A stretch of 64,000 nt of DNA from an uncultured Parabacteroides sp. (GTDB taxonomy: Bacteria > Bacteroidota > Bacteroidia > Bacteroidales > Tannerellaceae). The notes under the pieces were generated by a model. It was given only the letters and a program-made list of their open reading frames with translations, was not told where the DNA came from and made no database searches. Positions 33,363 through 42,409 of the stretch are shown here, in pieces. Positions within the stretch are counted from its first letter, which is position 1. Each line of letters starts with the position of its first letter. Where the stretch lies: contig CAKVBA010000009.1 in NCBI GenBank assembly GCA_934725305.1, positions 4,550-68,549 on the forward strand. Reading direction: 5' to 3'. Both the position numbers and the translations under genes were made by a program.

Positions 33363-34685
33363 ATGAAAGAGAAGATTACAGAGAAGAAGACACAGGGTCG
33401 AAACCCGATGACTTGGATTCCGACAGTCTATTTTGCCATGGGATTGCCCTTTGTTGTGCTCAACATGGTGACGGTCTTGATGTTTAAAGGCATGGAGGTG
33501 TCAGACTCTCAGATTGCATTCTGGACCTCACTGATTATGTTGCCTTGGACACTGAAGCCTCTTTGGAGCCCATTCCTGGAGATGTATCGTACAAAGAAGT
33601 TCTTTGTGGTATTGACTCAGATTGTCAGTGGCTGTGTGTTTGGATTAGTGGCATTAGCCCTGAACATGCCCCACTTCTTTGCCATCTCTATCGCTCTGTT
33701 GGCAATCATTGCCTTCAGTGGTGCAACACACGATATCGCCACCGACGGTGTGTACATGGAAGAGTTGTCTCCCGAAGATCAGGCTAAGTACATTGGCTGG
33801 CAGGGTGCTTTTTATAACTTTGCCAAGATTGTAGCGACTGGTGGTATGGTTTGGGTGGCCGGCTATCTGATCAGTCATTTCTCTCATGTGGGTGATGGCA
33901 AGACCGCTGCTATGTATGCCTGGATGACCATCATGGTTGCTTGTGGCGTGCTGATGCTGATATTGGGTCTTTATCATATTAAGATGTTGCCATCCAGCTC
34001 ACGCAAAAAGGATACCGAAGGCTCATTGAAGGAGAAGCTGCATGAGTTGTGGGGCGTGTTCCGCGAGTTTTTCAAGAAGAAACACATCGTATGGTATATT
34101 TGCTTCATCGTATTGTATCGTTTTGCCGAAGGCTTTGTAATCAAGATTGTTCCTTTGTTTTTGAAGGCACCGGTGGCCGAGCAGGGTTTAGGTCTGACCG
34201 AGCAGGAGATTGGTGTTTACTACGGATCTTTCGGAGCCGCCGCCTTTGTGTTGGGCTCAGTAATGTCTGGCTACTTCATTTCTCGCAAGGGATTGCGCAA
34301 TGTGCTGTTCACCTTGTGTTGCTGCTTCAACATACCGTTTCTTGTTTACACCTTCTTGGCTTTTACCCAGCCCGAGAGCGGCGTGTTGATTGCGGGAGCA
34401 ATCGTGTTTGAATACTTTGGCTACGGATTTGGTTTTGCAGGCTTGATGCTGTTTATGATGCAACAGGTTGCGCCCGGCAAACATCAGATGGCCCACTATG
34501 CGTTTGCAACTGGTATTATGAACCTGGGAGTGATGTTGCCCGGCATGTTCAGCGGATTTGTCAGTGAGTGGTTAGGCTATAAATACTTCTTTGTATTTAC
34601 CCTGTTTGCTATGATACCATCATTCTTGGTGGCCTATTTTGTTCCGTTCACATACGATGAAAACGGAAAGGTAATAGAGAAATAA
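33363..34685 (+). CDS. Major facilitator transporter, AmpG-like
   Basis: This 440-residue inner-membrane protein has about 12 helices. The opening has PTVYFAMGLPFVVLNMVTVLMFKGMEVSDSQIAFWTSLIMLPWTLKPLWSP, and the loop has ATHDIATDGVYMEEL, both as in AmpG-type MFS permeases, which import muropeptides or disaccharides. Bacteroidetes often use this type next to GH130 phosphorylases to bring in mannosyl disaccharides. In this window it lies between a propeller lipoprotein and a GH130 gene, so disaccharide uptake is the most economical guess; uptake of the substrate of the LsrF-type branch is an alternative. Confidence 0.88.
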   Translation: MKEKITEKKTQGRNPMTWIPTVYFAMGLPFVVLNMVTVLMFKGMEVSDSQIAFWTSLIMLPWTLKPLWSPFLEMYRTKKFFVVLTQIVSGCVFGLVALALNMPHFFAISIALLAIIAFSGATHDIATDGVYMEELSPEDQAKYIGWQGAFYNFAKIVATGGMVWVAGYLISHFSHVGDGKTAAMYAWMTIMVACGVLMLILGLYHIKMLPSSSRKKDTEGSLKEKLHELWGVFREFFKKKHIVWYICFIVLYRFAEGFVIKIVPLFLKAPVAEQGLGLTEQEIGVYYGSFGAAAFVLGSVMSGYFISRKGLRNVLFTLCCCFNIPFLVYTFLAFTQPESGVLIAGAIVFEYFGYGFGFAGLMLFMMQQVAPGKHQMAHYAFATGIMNLGVMLPGMFSGFVSEWLGYKYFFVFTLFAMIPSFLVAYFVPFTYDENGKVIEK

Positions 34686-34712
34686 ACGCTTTTCATATTG
34701 AAAGAAAAATGC

Positions 34713-34720
34713 TATTTTTG
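34713..34720 (+). promoter_or_regulatory. Putative -7 box of the GH130 gene
   Basis: TATTTTTG lies 28 bp before the GH130 start and matches TAnnTTTG. A weak TTTC stands near the -33 position. The GH130 gene could therefore be expressed apart from the cluster. Confidence 0.45.
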
Positions 34721-34747
34721 TAAATGTAAAACACAAAAAATAACGAA

Positions 34748-35749
34748 ATGGATAATTTAAAGATCGTAGGTGCAGCATTGCCCGATATGCCGTGGGAAGA
34801 TCGTCCGGCTAATTGCAAACATGTTATGTGGAGATATTCACAGAATCCGGTGATTCCTCGTGATATCCTTCCGACATCAAATAGTGTATTCAATAGTGCA
34901 GTCGTTCCTTTCAAAGATGGCTATGCTGGAGTATTTCGTTGTGATGACACAAACCGTCGCATGGCTTTGCATGTAGGTTTCAGTAAGGATGCCATCCATT
35001 GGGACATTCGCCCTGAAAAGTTGCAGTTCCAGTGTGACATACCTGAAGTAGGCGAGTGGGTATATGGTTATGACCCACGAGTTTGTCAGATTGACGACCG
35101 CTATTATGTAACATGGTGTAATGGTTACAAAGGTCAGCCCACCATTGGTGTAGCCTGGACGACAGACTTCGAGGTGTTCCATCAGCTAGAGAATGCCTTC
35201 TTGCCCTTTAACCGTAATGGTGTTTTATTCCCACGCAAAATCAATGGTCGTTTTGCCATGTTGAGTCGTCCGAGTGATAACGGACACACACCTTTTGGAG
35301 ATATCTATTACAGCGAATCTCCCGATTTGGAATTTTGGGGGCGTCATCGTCATGTAATGTCTCCGGCTCCATTTGAGCAGAGTGCATGGCAATGTCTGAA
35401 GATTGGTGCCGGTCCAATTCCTATAGAGACAAGCGAAGGATGGCTGTTGTTCTATCACGGAGTGCTTCGTTCATGCAACGGCTATGTTTATGCCTTTGGT
35501 TCGGCGTTGTTGGATTTGGATGAACCTTGGAAGGTCAAATTCCGTTCAGGTCCTTATCTGTTGTCTCCGCAAACTTCCTATGAGTGTATGGGTGATGTGC
35601 CCAATGTATGTTTCCCATGTGCAGCCTTGCACGATCCTGAGACTCGTCGCGTAGCCGTTTATTATGGTTGTGCCGATACTGTTACAGGTTTGGCTTTTGG
35701 CTACATTGATGAGATTATTGAGTTTACCAAGAAGTATTCAATCATTTGA
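34748..35749 (+). CDS. GH130 family beta-mannoside phosphorylase
   Basis: This 333-residue cytosolic five-bladed propeller enzyme fits GH130. It opens with [40 protein letters not shown]. It also has [54 protein letters not shown] and [15 protein letters not shown]. These match the branch of mannosyl-N-acetylglucosamine or mannosyl-glucose phosphorylases, which release mannose 1-phosphate from beta-1,4-mannosyl disaccharides. It has its own likely promoter and a terminator directly after it. The transporter just upstream may supply its substrate. Confidence 0.93.
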   Translation: MDNLKIVGAALPDMPWEDRPANCKHVMWRYSQNPVIPRDILPTSNSVFNSAVVPFKDGYAGVFRCDDTNRRMALHVGFSKDAIHWDIRPEKLQFQCDIPEVGEWVYGYDPRVCQIDDRYYVTWCNGYKGQPTIGVAWTTDFEVFHQLENAFLPFNRNGVLFPRKINGRFAMLSRPSDNGHTPFGDIYYSESPDLEFWGRHRHVMSPAPFEQSAWQCLKIGAGPIPIETSEGWLLFYHGVLRSCNGYVYAFGSALLDLDEPWKVKFRSGPYLLSPQTSYECMGDVPNVCFPCAALHDPETRRVAVYYGCADTVTGLAFGYIDEIIEFTKKYSII

Positions 35750-35765
35750 TTGTACAGATAAATAT

Positions 35766-35810
35766 AAAGGGCTGTGTTGAAAGAGTTGTTTTTTTGACAC
35801 AGCCCTTTTT
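35766..35810 (+). terminator. Terminator after the GH130 gene
   Basis: AAAGGGCTGTGT (35766-35777) pairs perfectly with ACACAGCCCTTT (35797-35808) and T residues follow. It is 16 bp after the stop codon and belongs to the same hairpin type as 10581-10624. It marks the end of the large plus-strand cluster. Confidence 0.85.
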
Positions 35811-35834
35811 GTGTGACTACTTAATGTGTTTTCT

Positions 35835-36160
35835 TTTCTTCTTATTGCTCTCTCTTTTCCTGATAAAGTCCGTTGAAAGTAGCTGGTGTTTTGTTGGATC
35901 TGACCGACAAGTTCGTTTCGTCCCAAACATCCTCAAAAGACAGGTTATAGGCTATCTTTCAATACTCTATAGAGACTTTGGAAAAAGGGTAGGGACTTTT
36001 CGGAAAAAGGGTAGGGACTTTTTTGAAAATGGGTAGGCACTCCGTTCGGACGGAATAACTACTCCGTCGGAAATGGGTAGGCACCCAATTTCCGAAAACA
36101 GCCTACTCCGTTTTGGCAAGGCTAATAATCTCTTGTCTGTGCATAGACTTATTGTATTTT
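35835..36160 (+). repeat. Dispersed intergenic element, copy C (8 x 22-bp array)
   Basis: This plus-strand copy has a diverged left flank (to about 35940), then eight units at 35943-36121, and ends in CTTATTGTATTTT. Two GGTAGGGAC units and a CTCTATAGAG unit are present, then GGTAGGCACTCCG, AATAACTACTCCG and GGTAGGCACCC types. It starts only about 25 bp after the GH130 terminator. The gap 35750-36708 also holds an 11-bp tandem repeat and a GGTGTGTCA element; no credible gene was seen. Confidence 0.82.
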
Positions 36161-36237
36161 ATGGCATATATACATTGGTAGTGGAGAGTATGGGTTTATA
36201 GTCTGTCGTTACCCATACAAGCATTCCATAAGGAGAC

Positions 36238-36281
36238 TGTTCGAACATTGTTCGAATACCGTTCGAATGCTGTTTGAAGAA
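36238..36281. repeat. Four 11-bp tandem repeats (GTTCGAA core)
   Basis: Four consecutive 11-bp units begin TGTTCGAACAT, TGTTCGAATAC, CGTTCGAATGC and TGTTTGAAGAA. The spacing is one helical turn, so the GTTCGAA cores face the same side of the DNA, as expected for an array of protein sites. It is about 430 bp before the RND efflux operon. No matching array was seen elsewhere in the window. Confidence 0.65.
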
Positions 36282-36487
36282 AGATGCCGCCCTTTTCCCA
36301 AAAAGGATGCGAGCTTTTCTGATAGAGATGCAATTCTTTCCCAACGAAGTATCGTTATAAAAGGCATCTTGGTTAATTGGCCAAGGATTTATATAAAAGA
36401 CTTTATTATTTACTTCTTGTCCATTTATGGCCTTTCTTCGTAGAAGAATATAGTTGTTGTATTCAAATGAATTATTTGGTGTACGCC

Positions 36488-36610
36488 GGTGTGTCATACT
36501 TGCAAACGTCTGCGTTGCTTTGCAGACAGACCACCCGCGGCATGTCTATAGATTAACTTTCTGTCGGTCTCAACCTCAGACGTTGCATTTTGCCAGTTAT
36601 AACGCAGCTT
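36488..36610 (+). repeat. GGTGTGTCA element, long form (copy 2)
   Basis: This copy aligns with 17883-18006: it shares GGTGTGTCAT, CTTGCAAACG, TTTCTGTCGGTCTCA and GCATTTTGC. The right terminal repeat is degraded (ATAACGCAG). It ends about 100 bp before the efflux operon. No gene. Confidence 0.6.
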
Positions 36611-36708
36611 CGGCGGAAAGAGAATGATAAAGGAGATATTTTGATTAAATTCTTTGTTTTTCAAAAAATAATAATTAAAATTGGGGGTGAAATGAATCTT
36701 GAATCAGC

Positions 36709-37803
36709 ATGGACATGAAAAACTACAAATTATTCATACTATTGTTTCTGTGGGGCATGATGGCTTGCACGGGAGAGAAGAGTGATGGTCCGGAGCACGA
36801 GGAGACAGTAGAAACCGTATTTCCGGAAGAGAACAATGAGGTGGAAGTGATGACCTTGAAAGCAGTAGATTTTCAGCACGAATTGATTAGCAATGGAAAA
36901 CTATCGGCACGCCGCTATGTAGATTTGCGCTTTGAAACGGCAGAACCCATTGCCGCTATTCATGTGAAGAACGGAGACAGGGTGAGCAAAGGGCAGCTCT
37001 TGGCAGAACTGTCGACCTTTCGGCTCAACCGGGAGACAGCAGTTGCCAAAGATGCGTTGGAGCGAGCCAAATTGGAGCTTCAGGATTTGTTGATCGGGCA
37101 GGGATATGCCTTGGATGATACGGCTCAGGTGCCGGCAGCTACGATGCAGCTGGTGCGTGTGAAGAGTGGTTATGACCAGGCGCTGAATCAATATCAGCTG
37201 GCTGAATATAAAGAAAAGAATGCCCGTTTGGTAGCACCCTTTGATGGCGTGGTGGCCAATCTGTTTGCTAAGCCCTATAATATAGTATCTATTGTCGATC
37301 CCTTCTGCACGTTGATCGATCCCACTAGTTTGGAGGCTGTGTTTACGGTGTTGGAGAATGAACTACCTCTGATTAAACAGGGCGACCGTGTGGAGGTTTC
37401 TCCCTTTGCTATGGAGGGAACGAAGGTGGATGGACGCATCATCGAGATCAACCCCTTTGTAGATGCCAAGGGCATGGTGCAGGTGAAAGCGGCGGTAACG
37501 AATGGCGGCAAGCTGTTCGAGGGCATGAATGTGCAGGTATGTATCCACCGTTCGTTGGGCAAGCAGTTGGTTGTGCCCAAGAGTGCCGTGGTGCTCCGCT
37601 CCGGCAAGCAGGTTGTGTTTAAGCTAGACAAAACGAAGACCCGAGCCAGCTGGGTGTATGTGCGCACCGGTCTGGAGAATACTGACAGCTATACGTTGGC
37701 CAGCTCCGAAGGAGATGCTCTGAAGGAGGGCGACCTTGTAATTATAAGCAACAATATCAACCTGGCGCACGACGCACCGGTGACAATCCGCACCAATGAA
37801 TAG
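36709..37803 (+). CDS. RND efflux periplasmic adaptor (membrane fusion lipoprotein)
   Basis: This 364-residue adaptor has a lipoprotein signal with lipobox GMMAC. The barrel-sandwich/lipoyl halves flank a helical hairpin: FETAEPIAAIHVKNGDRVSKGQLLAELSTFRL, then coiled helices (about 105-165), then ARLVAPFDGVVANLFAKPYNIVSIVDPFCTL. A beta-barrel and membrane-proximal domain follow. It joins the inner-membrane pump to the outer-membrane channel. It leads the operon adaptor-RND-TolC-RND with 11 bp to the first pump. Start may be the second Met (36715). Confidence 0.92.
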   Translation: MDMKNYKLFILLFLWGMMACTGEKSDGPEHEETVETVFPEENNEVEVMTLKAVDFQHELISNGKLSARRYVDLRFETAEPIAAIHVKNGDRVSKGQLLAELSTFRLNRETAVAKDALERAKLELQDLLIGQGYALDDTAQVPAATMQLVRVKSGYDQALNQYQLAEYKEKNARLVAPFDGVVANLFAKPYNIVSIVDPFCTLIDPTSLEAVFTVLENELPLIKQGDRVEVSPFAMEGTKVDGRIIEINPFVDAKGMVQVKAAVTNGGKLFEGMNVQVCIHRSLGKQLVVPKSAVVLRSGKQVVFKLDKTKTRASWVYVRTGLENTDSYTLASSEGDALKEGDLVIISNNINLAHDAPVTIRTNE

Positions 37804-37814
37804 GGGAGAGACGT

Positions 37815-40800
37815 ATGGTTAAATTCTTATTACAACGGCCTATAGCCGTGCTGATGGCTTTTACCGCCTGCTTCATTATGGGACTGGTAACCTACTTTAC
37901 CATACCTATCTCGCTGCTTCCCGATATTGCCATTCCGGAGATTACCATCCAGGTGGCTAAGCCCAATGCTTCGGCACGCGAGTTGGAGAATACGGTTGTA
38001 AAGCCGATTCGTCAGCAGCTGATGCAGGTGGCGGCTCTGCGGGATATTCAGAGTGAGACACGCGATGGCGCCGGCATCATCCGCCTGAGTTTCGACTTCG
38101 GTACCGACACCGACTTGGCCTTTATTGAGGTGAACGAGAAGATTGATGCCTCTATGAACTATCTGCCTCGTGAGGTGGAACGGCCGCGCGTGATCAAGGC
38201 AAGTGCCACCGATATTCCGGTCTTTTATCTGAATCTGACCTTAAAGAGCGATTATAGCGAGAGTGCTTTTCTGGAGCTGTGTCAATATGCCGAGACCGTT
38301 ATCAAGCGACGGATCGAGCAGTTGCCCGAAGTGGCGATGGTGGACGTGACCGGGTTGCAGAAGCGAGTGTTGCAGATTGAGCCGGATCTGAAGATGCTGG
38401 AGATGACGGGAATCACCCTGAACGACCTGGAGTTGGCCCTGAATGCCAATAACATTGAGCCGGGCAGCATGACGGTGCGCGATGGCTATTATGAATATAA
38501 CATCAAGTTCTCCACCCTGTTGCGCACGCCCGAGGATGTAGAGAATATCTATATTCGCAAGCACGACCGCATCTTTCAGCTGAAAGAGTTGGCGCAAATC
38601 AAAGTGGTGTCGGAAAAAGAGACCGGTCTGTCTCTTTCGAACGGAAAGCGAGCCGTTACCTTGGCCATCATCAAGCAGACCGACGAGAATATGGACCGCA
38701 TGAAGGAGGCCTTGCAAGAGGTGACCGACCATTTCGCCTCTCTCTATCCCAATATGCACTTTTCGGTGAGCCGCAACCAGACGGAGCTGCTCGATTATAC
38801 CATCTCAAACCTGAAGCAGAATCTTTCTTTGGGCTTCTTGTTTATCGGAATCGTGGCGCTGCTTTTCCTGGGCGACTTCAAGAGCCCGACCGTGATCGGA
38901 CTCAGTATGGTGGTCAGTCTGATTATCAGCTTTCTGTTCTTCTATCTCTTTCATATGTCGCTCAACATCGTCTCGCTGTCCGGGCTGATCTTGGCCCTGG
39001 GTATGATGATAGACAGCTCCATCATTGTGACGGAAAACATTGTCCAATATCGGGCACGCGGATGCAGCTTGGAAGAGGCGTGTGCCAAGGGAACCACAGA
39101 GGTGATTACACCGATGCTCAGCTCCACCTTTACCACCATAGCCGTGTTTGTCCCATTGGTGTTTATGAGTGGTATCGCCGGAGCCATCTTCTATGATCAG
39201 GCTTTTGCCGTGACGGTGGGGTTGATGGTCTCTTATTTCACCGGTATCATGTTGTTGCCGGTGCTCTACAAGCTGATCTATGGCATGCCGCCGGCGAAGC
39301 ACCGTTTGCTTCAGTGGAAGATTCCGAATGTGGTGAAAGAGCATACGCTAGACCGCTTTTATGATGCCGGGATAGACTGGATATTTGACCATAAGAAGCT
39401 GACCTTGTTGTTTATCGCTGTCTCTCTGCCTTTGTGTGTCATACTCTTTTATCTGATTCCCAAAAGCAGGATGCCCCAGATCGACCAGAATGAGCTGATA
39501 GCCCATATCGAATGGAACGAAAACATCTATATCGGAGAAAACGGTAAGCGTGTGGAGCAGCTGTTTGCCCAGATTGCCGGCGAGGTAGAAGAATATACCG
39601 CCTATGTGGGGCAACAACAGTTCCTGCTGAACCGGGATGGCGATCTCTCTGCTTCGGAGACCGAACTCTACTTCAAGACACAAGAGACCGAAGCCATTGC
39701 CCCTTTACAGGCAAAGATTACCCGCTGGTTGGACGAAAACTATCCGGATGCGGTCTTTTCCTTCTCGCCGCCGATAACGGTCTTTGAGAAGCTGTTTGTG
39801 ACCGGCGAAGCCGATATCGTGGCCGAACTTTATACACGAAATCGGGCAGAGACTTTGGAAGCGCAGACACTCTATGCCTTGGAATCGAAGGTGAAATCGA
39901 CCACAGGAGAGACACCGGTTGGAGTTGCCTTTGATACACAATTGAACCTCTCGATAGACCGCCAGAAGCTGTTGCTTTATCAGGTGAACTACAACGATGT
40001 GCATCGTTTGCTGAAGACCGCATTCAAAGAGCATGAAGTGGCCACTCTTCGTTCGTATCAGCAATATATGCCGATTGTGTTGGCCGGCAACGATCAGACA
40101 GTCTATGACATATTGCAACATACGCTGGTGAAGACGCAGGCAGACGAGAAGGGACAGAGCGAATCTATCCCGTTGCAGTCGTTGGTGAGAGTGACAAAGG
40201 GAAGCGATCTGAAGACCATCACGGCCGGACGAAACGGTGAATACATTCCATTCAGCTTCTATGAGGTGAAGGAGCCGGAGAAGCTGATGACACAGGTGGA
40301 GAAGCTGGGCGGACGGCAATGGGACATCAATTTCTCGGGCAGCTTCTTCTCGAATCGGCAGATGCTGAATGAGCTGGTGGTAATCTTGTTTCTGTCCGTT
40401 TTGTTGATGTATTTTATCTTGGCAGCCCAGTTTGAGAGCTTCTTACAACCCTTGGTTGTGCTGATTGAGATTCCGATTGACGTGGCCGCCTCGTTGTTGG
40501 TGCTTTGGCTGTGCGGACATACGGTGAACCTGATGAGTGCCATCGGTATTGTGGTGACCTGCGGTATCATCATCAACGACTCCATCCTGAAACTGGATTC
40601 AATCAATGAGCTGCGCAAAGAGGGCATGCCATTGATGGAGGCGATACATGAGGCCGGACGCCGCCGTTTGCGCCCGATCATCATGACCTCGCTGACCACT
40701 ATCTTTGGCATGGTTCCCTTGTTGTTCTCGTTCGACATGGGTAGCGAGTTGCAGAAGCCATTGGCGATAGCGATGATCTCTGCCATGCTGATTGGTACGG

Positions 40801-40859
40801 CCGTCAGTCTGTTTATCATCCCGCTGGTCTATTGGTTTATCTATCATCGAAAAGTATAA
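37815..40859 (+). CDS. RND efflux pump 1 (AcrB/HAE family)
   Basis: This 1,014-residue inner-membrane pump has the normal RND length and two repeats of six helices with two large periplasmic loops. It opens VKFLLQRPIAVLMAFTACFIMG and has PDIAIPEITIQVAKPNASARELENTVVKPIRQQL. The TM4 motif is LALGMMIDSSIIVTENI with one Asp where AcrB has two; the TM10 region is TCGIIINDSILKLDSI. Such single-Asp forms are frequent in Bacteroidetes pumps. It should export drugs, bile acids or lipids by proton exchange with the adjacent adaptor and TolC-type channel. Substrate unknown. Confidence 0.94.
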   Translation: MVKFLLQRPIAVLMAFTACFIMGLVTYFTIPISLLPDIAIPEITIQVAKPNASARELENTVVKPIRQQLMQVAALRDIQSETRDGAGIIRLSFDFGTDTDLAFIEVNEKIDASMNYLPREVERPRVIKASATDIPVFYLNLTLKSDYSESAFLELCQYAETVIKRRIEQLPEVAMVDVTGLQKRVLQIEPDLKMLEMTGITLNDLELALNANNIEPGSMTVRDGYYEYNIKFSTLLRTPEDVENIYIRKHDRIFQLKELAQIKVVSEKETGLSLSNGKRAVTLAIIKQTDENMDRMKEALQEVTDHFASLYPNMHFSVSRNQTELLDYTISNLKQNLSLGFLFIGIVALLFLGDFKSPTVIGLSMVVSLIISFLFFYLFHMSLNIVSLSGLILALGMMIDSSIIVTENIVQYRARGCSLEEACAKGTTEVITPMLSSTFTTIAVFVPLVFMSGIAGAIFYDQAFAVTVGLMVSYFTGIMLLPVLYKLIYGMPPAKHRLLQWKIPNVVKEHTLDRFYDAGIDWIFDHKKLTLLFIAVSLPLCVILFYLIPKSRMPQIDQNELIAHIEWNENIYIGENGKRVEQLFAQIAGEVEEYTAYVGQQQFLLNRDGDLSASETELYFKTQETEAIAPLQAKITRWLDENYPDAVFSFSPPITVFEKLFVTGEADIVAELYTRNRAETLEAQTLYALESKVKSTTGETPVGVAFDTQLNLSIDRQKLLLYQVNYNDVHRLLKTAFKEHEVATLRSYQQYMPIVLAGNDQTVYDILQHTLVKTQADEKGQSESIPLQSLVRVTKGSDLKTITAGRNGEYIPFSFYEVKEPEKLMTQVEKLGGRQWDINFSGSFFSNRQMLNELVVILFLSVLLMYFILAAQFESFLQPLVVLIEIPIDVAASLLVLWLCGHTVNLMSAIGIVVTCGIIINDSILKLDSINELRKEGMPLMEAIHEAGRRRLRPIIMTSLTTIFGMVPLLFSFDMGSELQKPLAIAMISAMLIGTAVSLFIIPLVYWFIYHRKV

Positions 40860-40873
40860 AAGGAGAAGTATCT

Positions 40874-42400
40874 ATGAAGTATAAAGCGAATCATCTTATG
40901 AGATATAGCGGCTGGCCCGTCGGCCTTGTAGCCATGATCTTCCTGCTGATCTGTCCGGCTCTTTCGGTAAATAGCTTGGCGCAGACACGCACCTTGTCGC
41001 TCGAGCAGACCATCTCGTTGGCGGCAGACAGCTCGTTGGAGGCCTTTCGCACGAAGAACCTGTTTTTGTCCGGCTATTGGCAATACCGCACTTTCAAGGC
41101 AGGACGACTTCCCAGTCTGACCTTAGACCTGATTCCGGCTCAGTATATCCGTAATATTACGCGTCGCTACGACTCGGGAGCCGATGTGGATATCTATCGT
41201 AGCCAACAGTCTTATTATGCCAGTGGAAGTTTGGAGATCAAACAAAACTTCGACCTGCTTGGCGGTACCTTCATTTTGGATACCGACTTGGGTTATATGC
41301 GCAACTTTGGAGATCATACCGGCAATCAGTTTACCACCGTGCCTATCCGTATCGGTTATTCTCAAGCACTTGTGGGCTATAACCCTTTCCGATGGGAGCG
41401 GAAGATAGAACCGCTGAAATATGAAAAGGCCAAGAAAGAGCTACTCTATAACATAGAGACAATCAGCGAGCAGGCCACCGTTCATTTCTTTACGTTGGCT
41501 ATGGCTCAGGCAGAGTATGATTTGGCGAAAGAGAATGTGGCTTCGACCGATACACTGTATCGTACCGGACAAGAGCGTCATAAGATTGCCGCCATCAGTC
41601 AGGCCGAACTGCTCACCCTGAAGCTGGATGCGGTGAATGCGCGTAATGCCTATCAGAATGCCGACATAGCCCTGAAGAGAGCCATGTTTAGTTTGGCTTC
41701 GTTCTTGAACTTTGACAAGAATAGCGACATCCGGTTGCGCTTGCCCGGCCGCCCCAAAGATATGCAGATCTATGTGGATGAGGCTTTGCAGCTGGCCCGT
41801 GAGAATAATCCCCGCTTCCTGGAGCTGAAGCAGCAGGTGCTCGAAGCCGAACAAGAGGTGGATCACACGAAGAAACAGGCCATGTTTAATGCTGCTATCA
41901 GTGCCAGTATCGGTTTTAACCAGGTGGCCACCCGATTCAAAGATGCCTATCGCGACCCGCTGCGTCAGGATGTGGTTACGGTGTCGCTTTCTATTCCGCT
42001 GGTCGATTGGGGCGTGCTGAGAGGAAAGCACAACATCGCCAAGAACAACTTGAATGTGGCACAGATATCGGCACGTCAAGAGGAGCTGACAGTCGAAGAG
42101 GATGTGATTATGACGGTTGGCGACTTCAATGTGCAGCAAAACCAAATTGCCAGTGCCGAAGAGGCGTTGGATCTGGCGGTGATGGCCTATGCCGAGACCA
42201 AGCAGCGGTTTATGATCGGCAAGGCCGACATCAATAGCCTGACCTTGTCTCTTAACCGTCAGCAAGAGGCTCAGCGCAACTATATCTCAGCTTTGCAGAA
42301 CTATTGGCTGAGTTATTTCAAGATACGGAAACTGACATTGCACGACTTTGAAACAGGACTGTCGCTCTCTCGTGAGTTCGATTTCACGTATGGATTGTAA
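40874..42400 (+). CDS. TolC-family outer-membrane efflux channel
   Basis: This 508-residue protein has a signal peptide (about 1-37, ending SLAQ). I placed the start at ATG 40874, after the stop codon of the pump, rather than at an upstream in-frame ATG inside the pump gene. Two OEP domains are visible, each with long helices: about 41-240 (LSLEQTISLAADSS...) and 260-480 (QARQEELTVEEDVIMTVGDFNVQQNQIASAEEALDLAV). Such channels form trimers and complete the export route. It separates the two RND pump genes, and both may share it. Confidence 0.92.
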   Translation: MKYKANHLMRYSGWPVGLVAMIFLLICPALSVNSLAQTRTLSLEQTISLAADSSLEAFRTKNLFLSGYWQYRTFKAGRLPSLTLDLIPAQYIRNITRRYDSGADVDIYRSQQSYYASGSLEIKQNFDLLGGTFILDTDLGYMRNFGDHTGNQFTTVPIRIGYSQALVGYNPFRWERKIEPLKYEKAKKELLYNIETISEQATVHFFTLAMAQAEYDLAKENVASTDTLYRTGQERHKIAAISQAELLTLKLDAVNARNAYQNADIALKRAMFSLASFLNFDKNSDIRLRLPGRPKDMQIYVDEALQLARENNPRFLELKQQVLEAEQEVDHTKKQAMFNAAISASIGFNQVATRFKDAYRDPLRQDVVTVSLSIPLVDWGVLRGKHNIAKNNLNVAQISARQEELTVEEDVIMTVGDFNVQQNQIASAEEALDLAVMAYAETKQRFMIGKADINSLTLSLNRQQEAQRNYISALQNYWLSYFKIRKLTLHDFETGLSLSREFDFTYGL

Positions 42401-42409
42401 CGAATAGAA

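Noticed and set aside
36159..36497. 112-residue minus-strand reading frame between GH130 and the efflux operon
   Set aside because: It spans repeat DNA and the 11-bp tandem repeats, and has no family features or credible start context.
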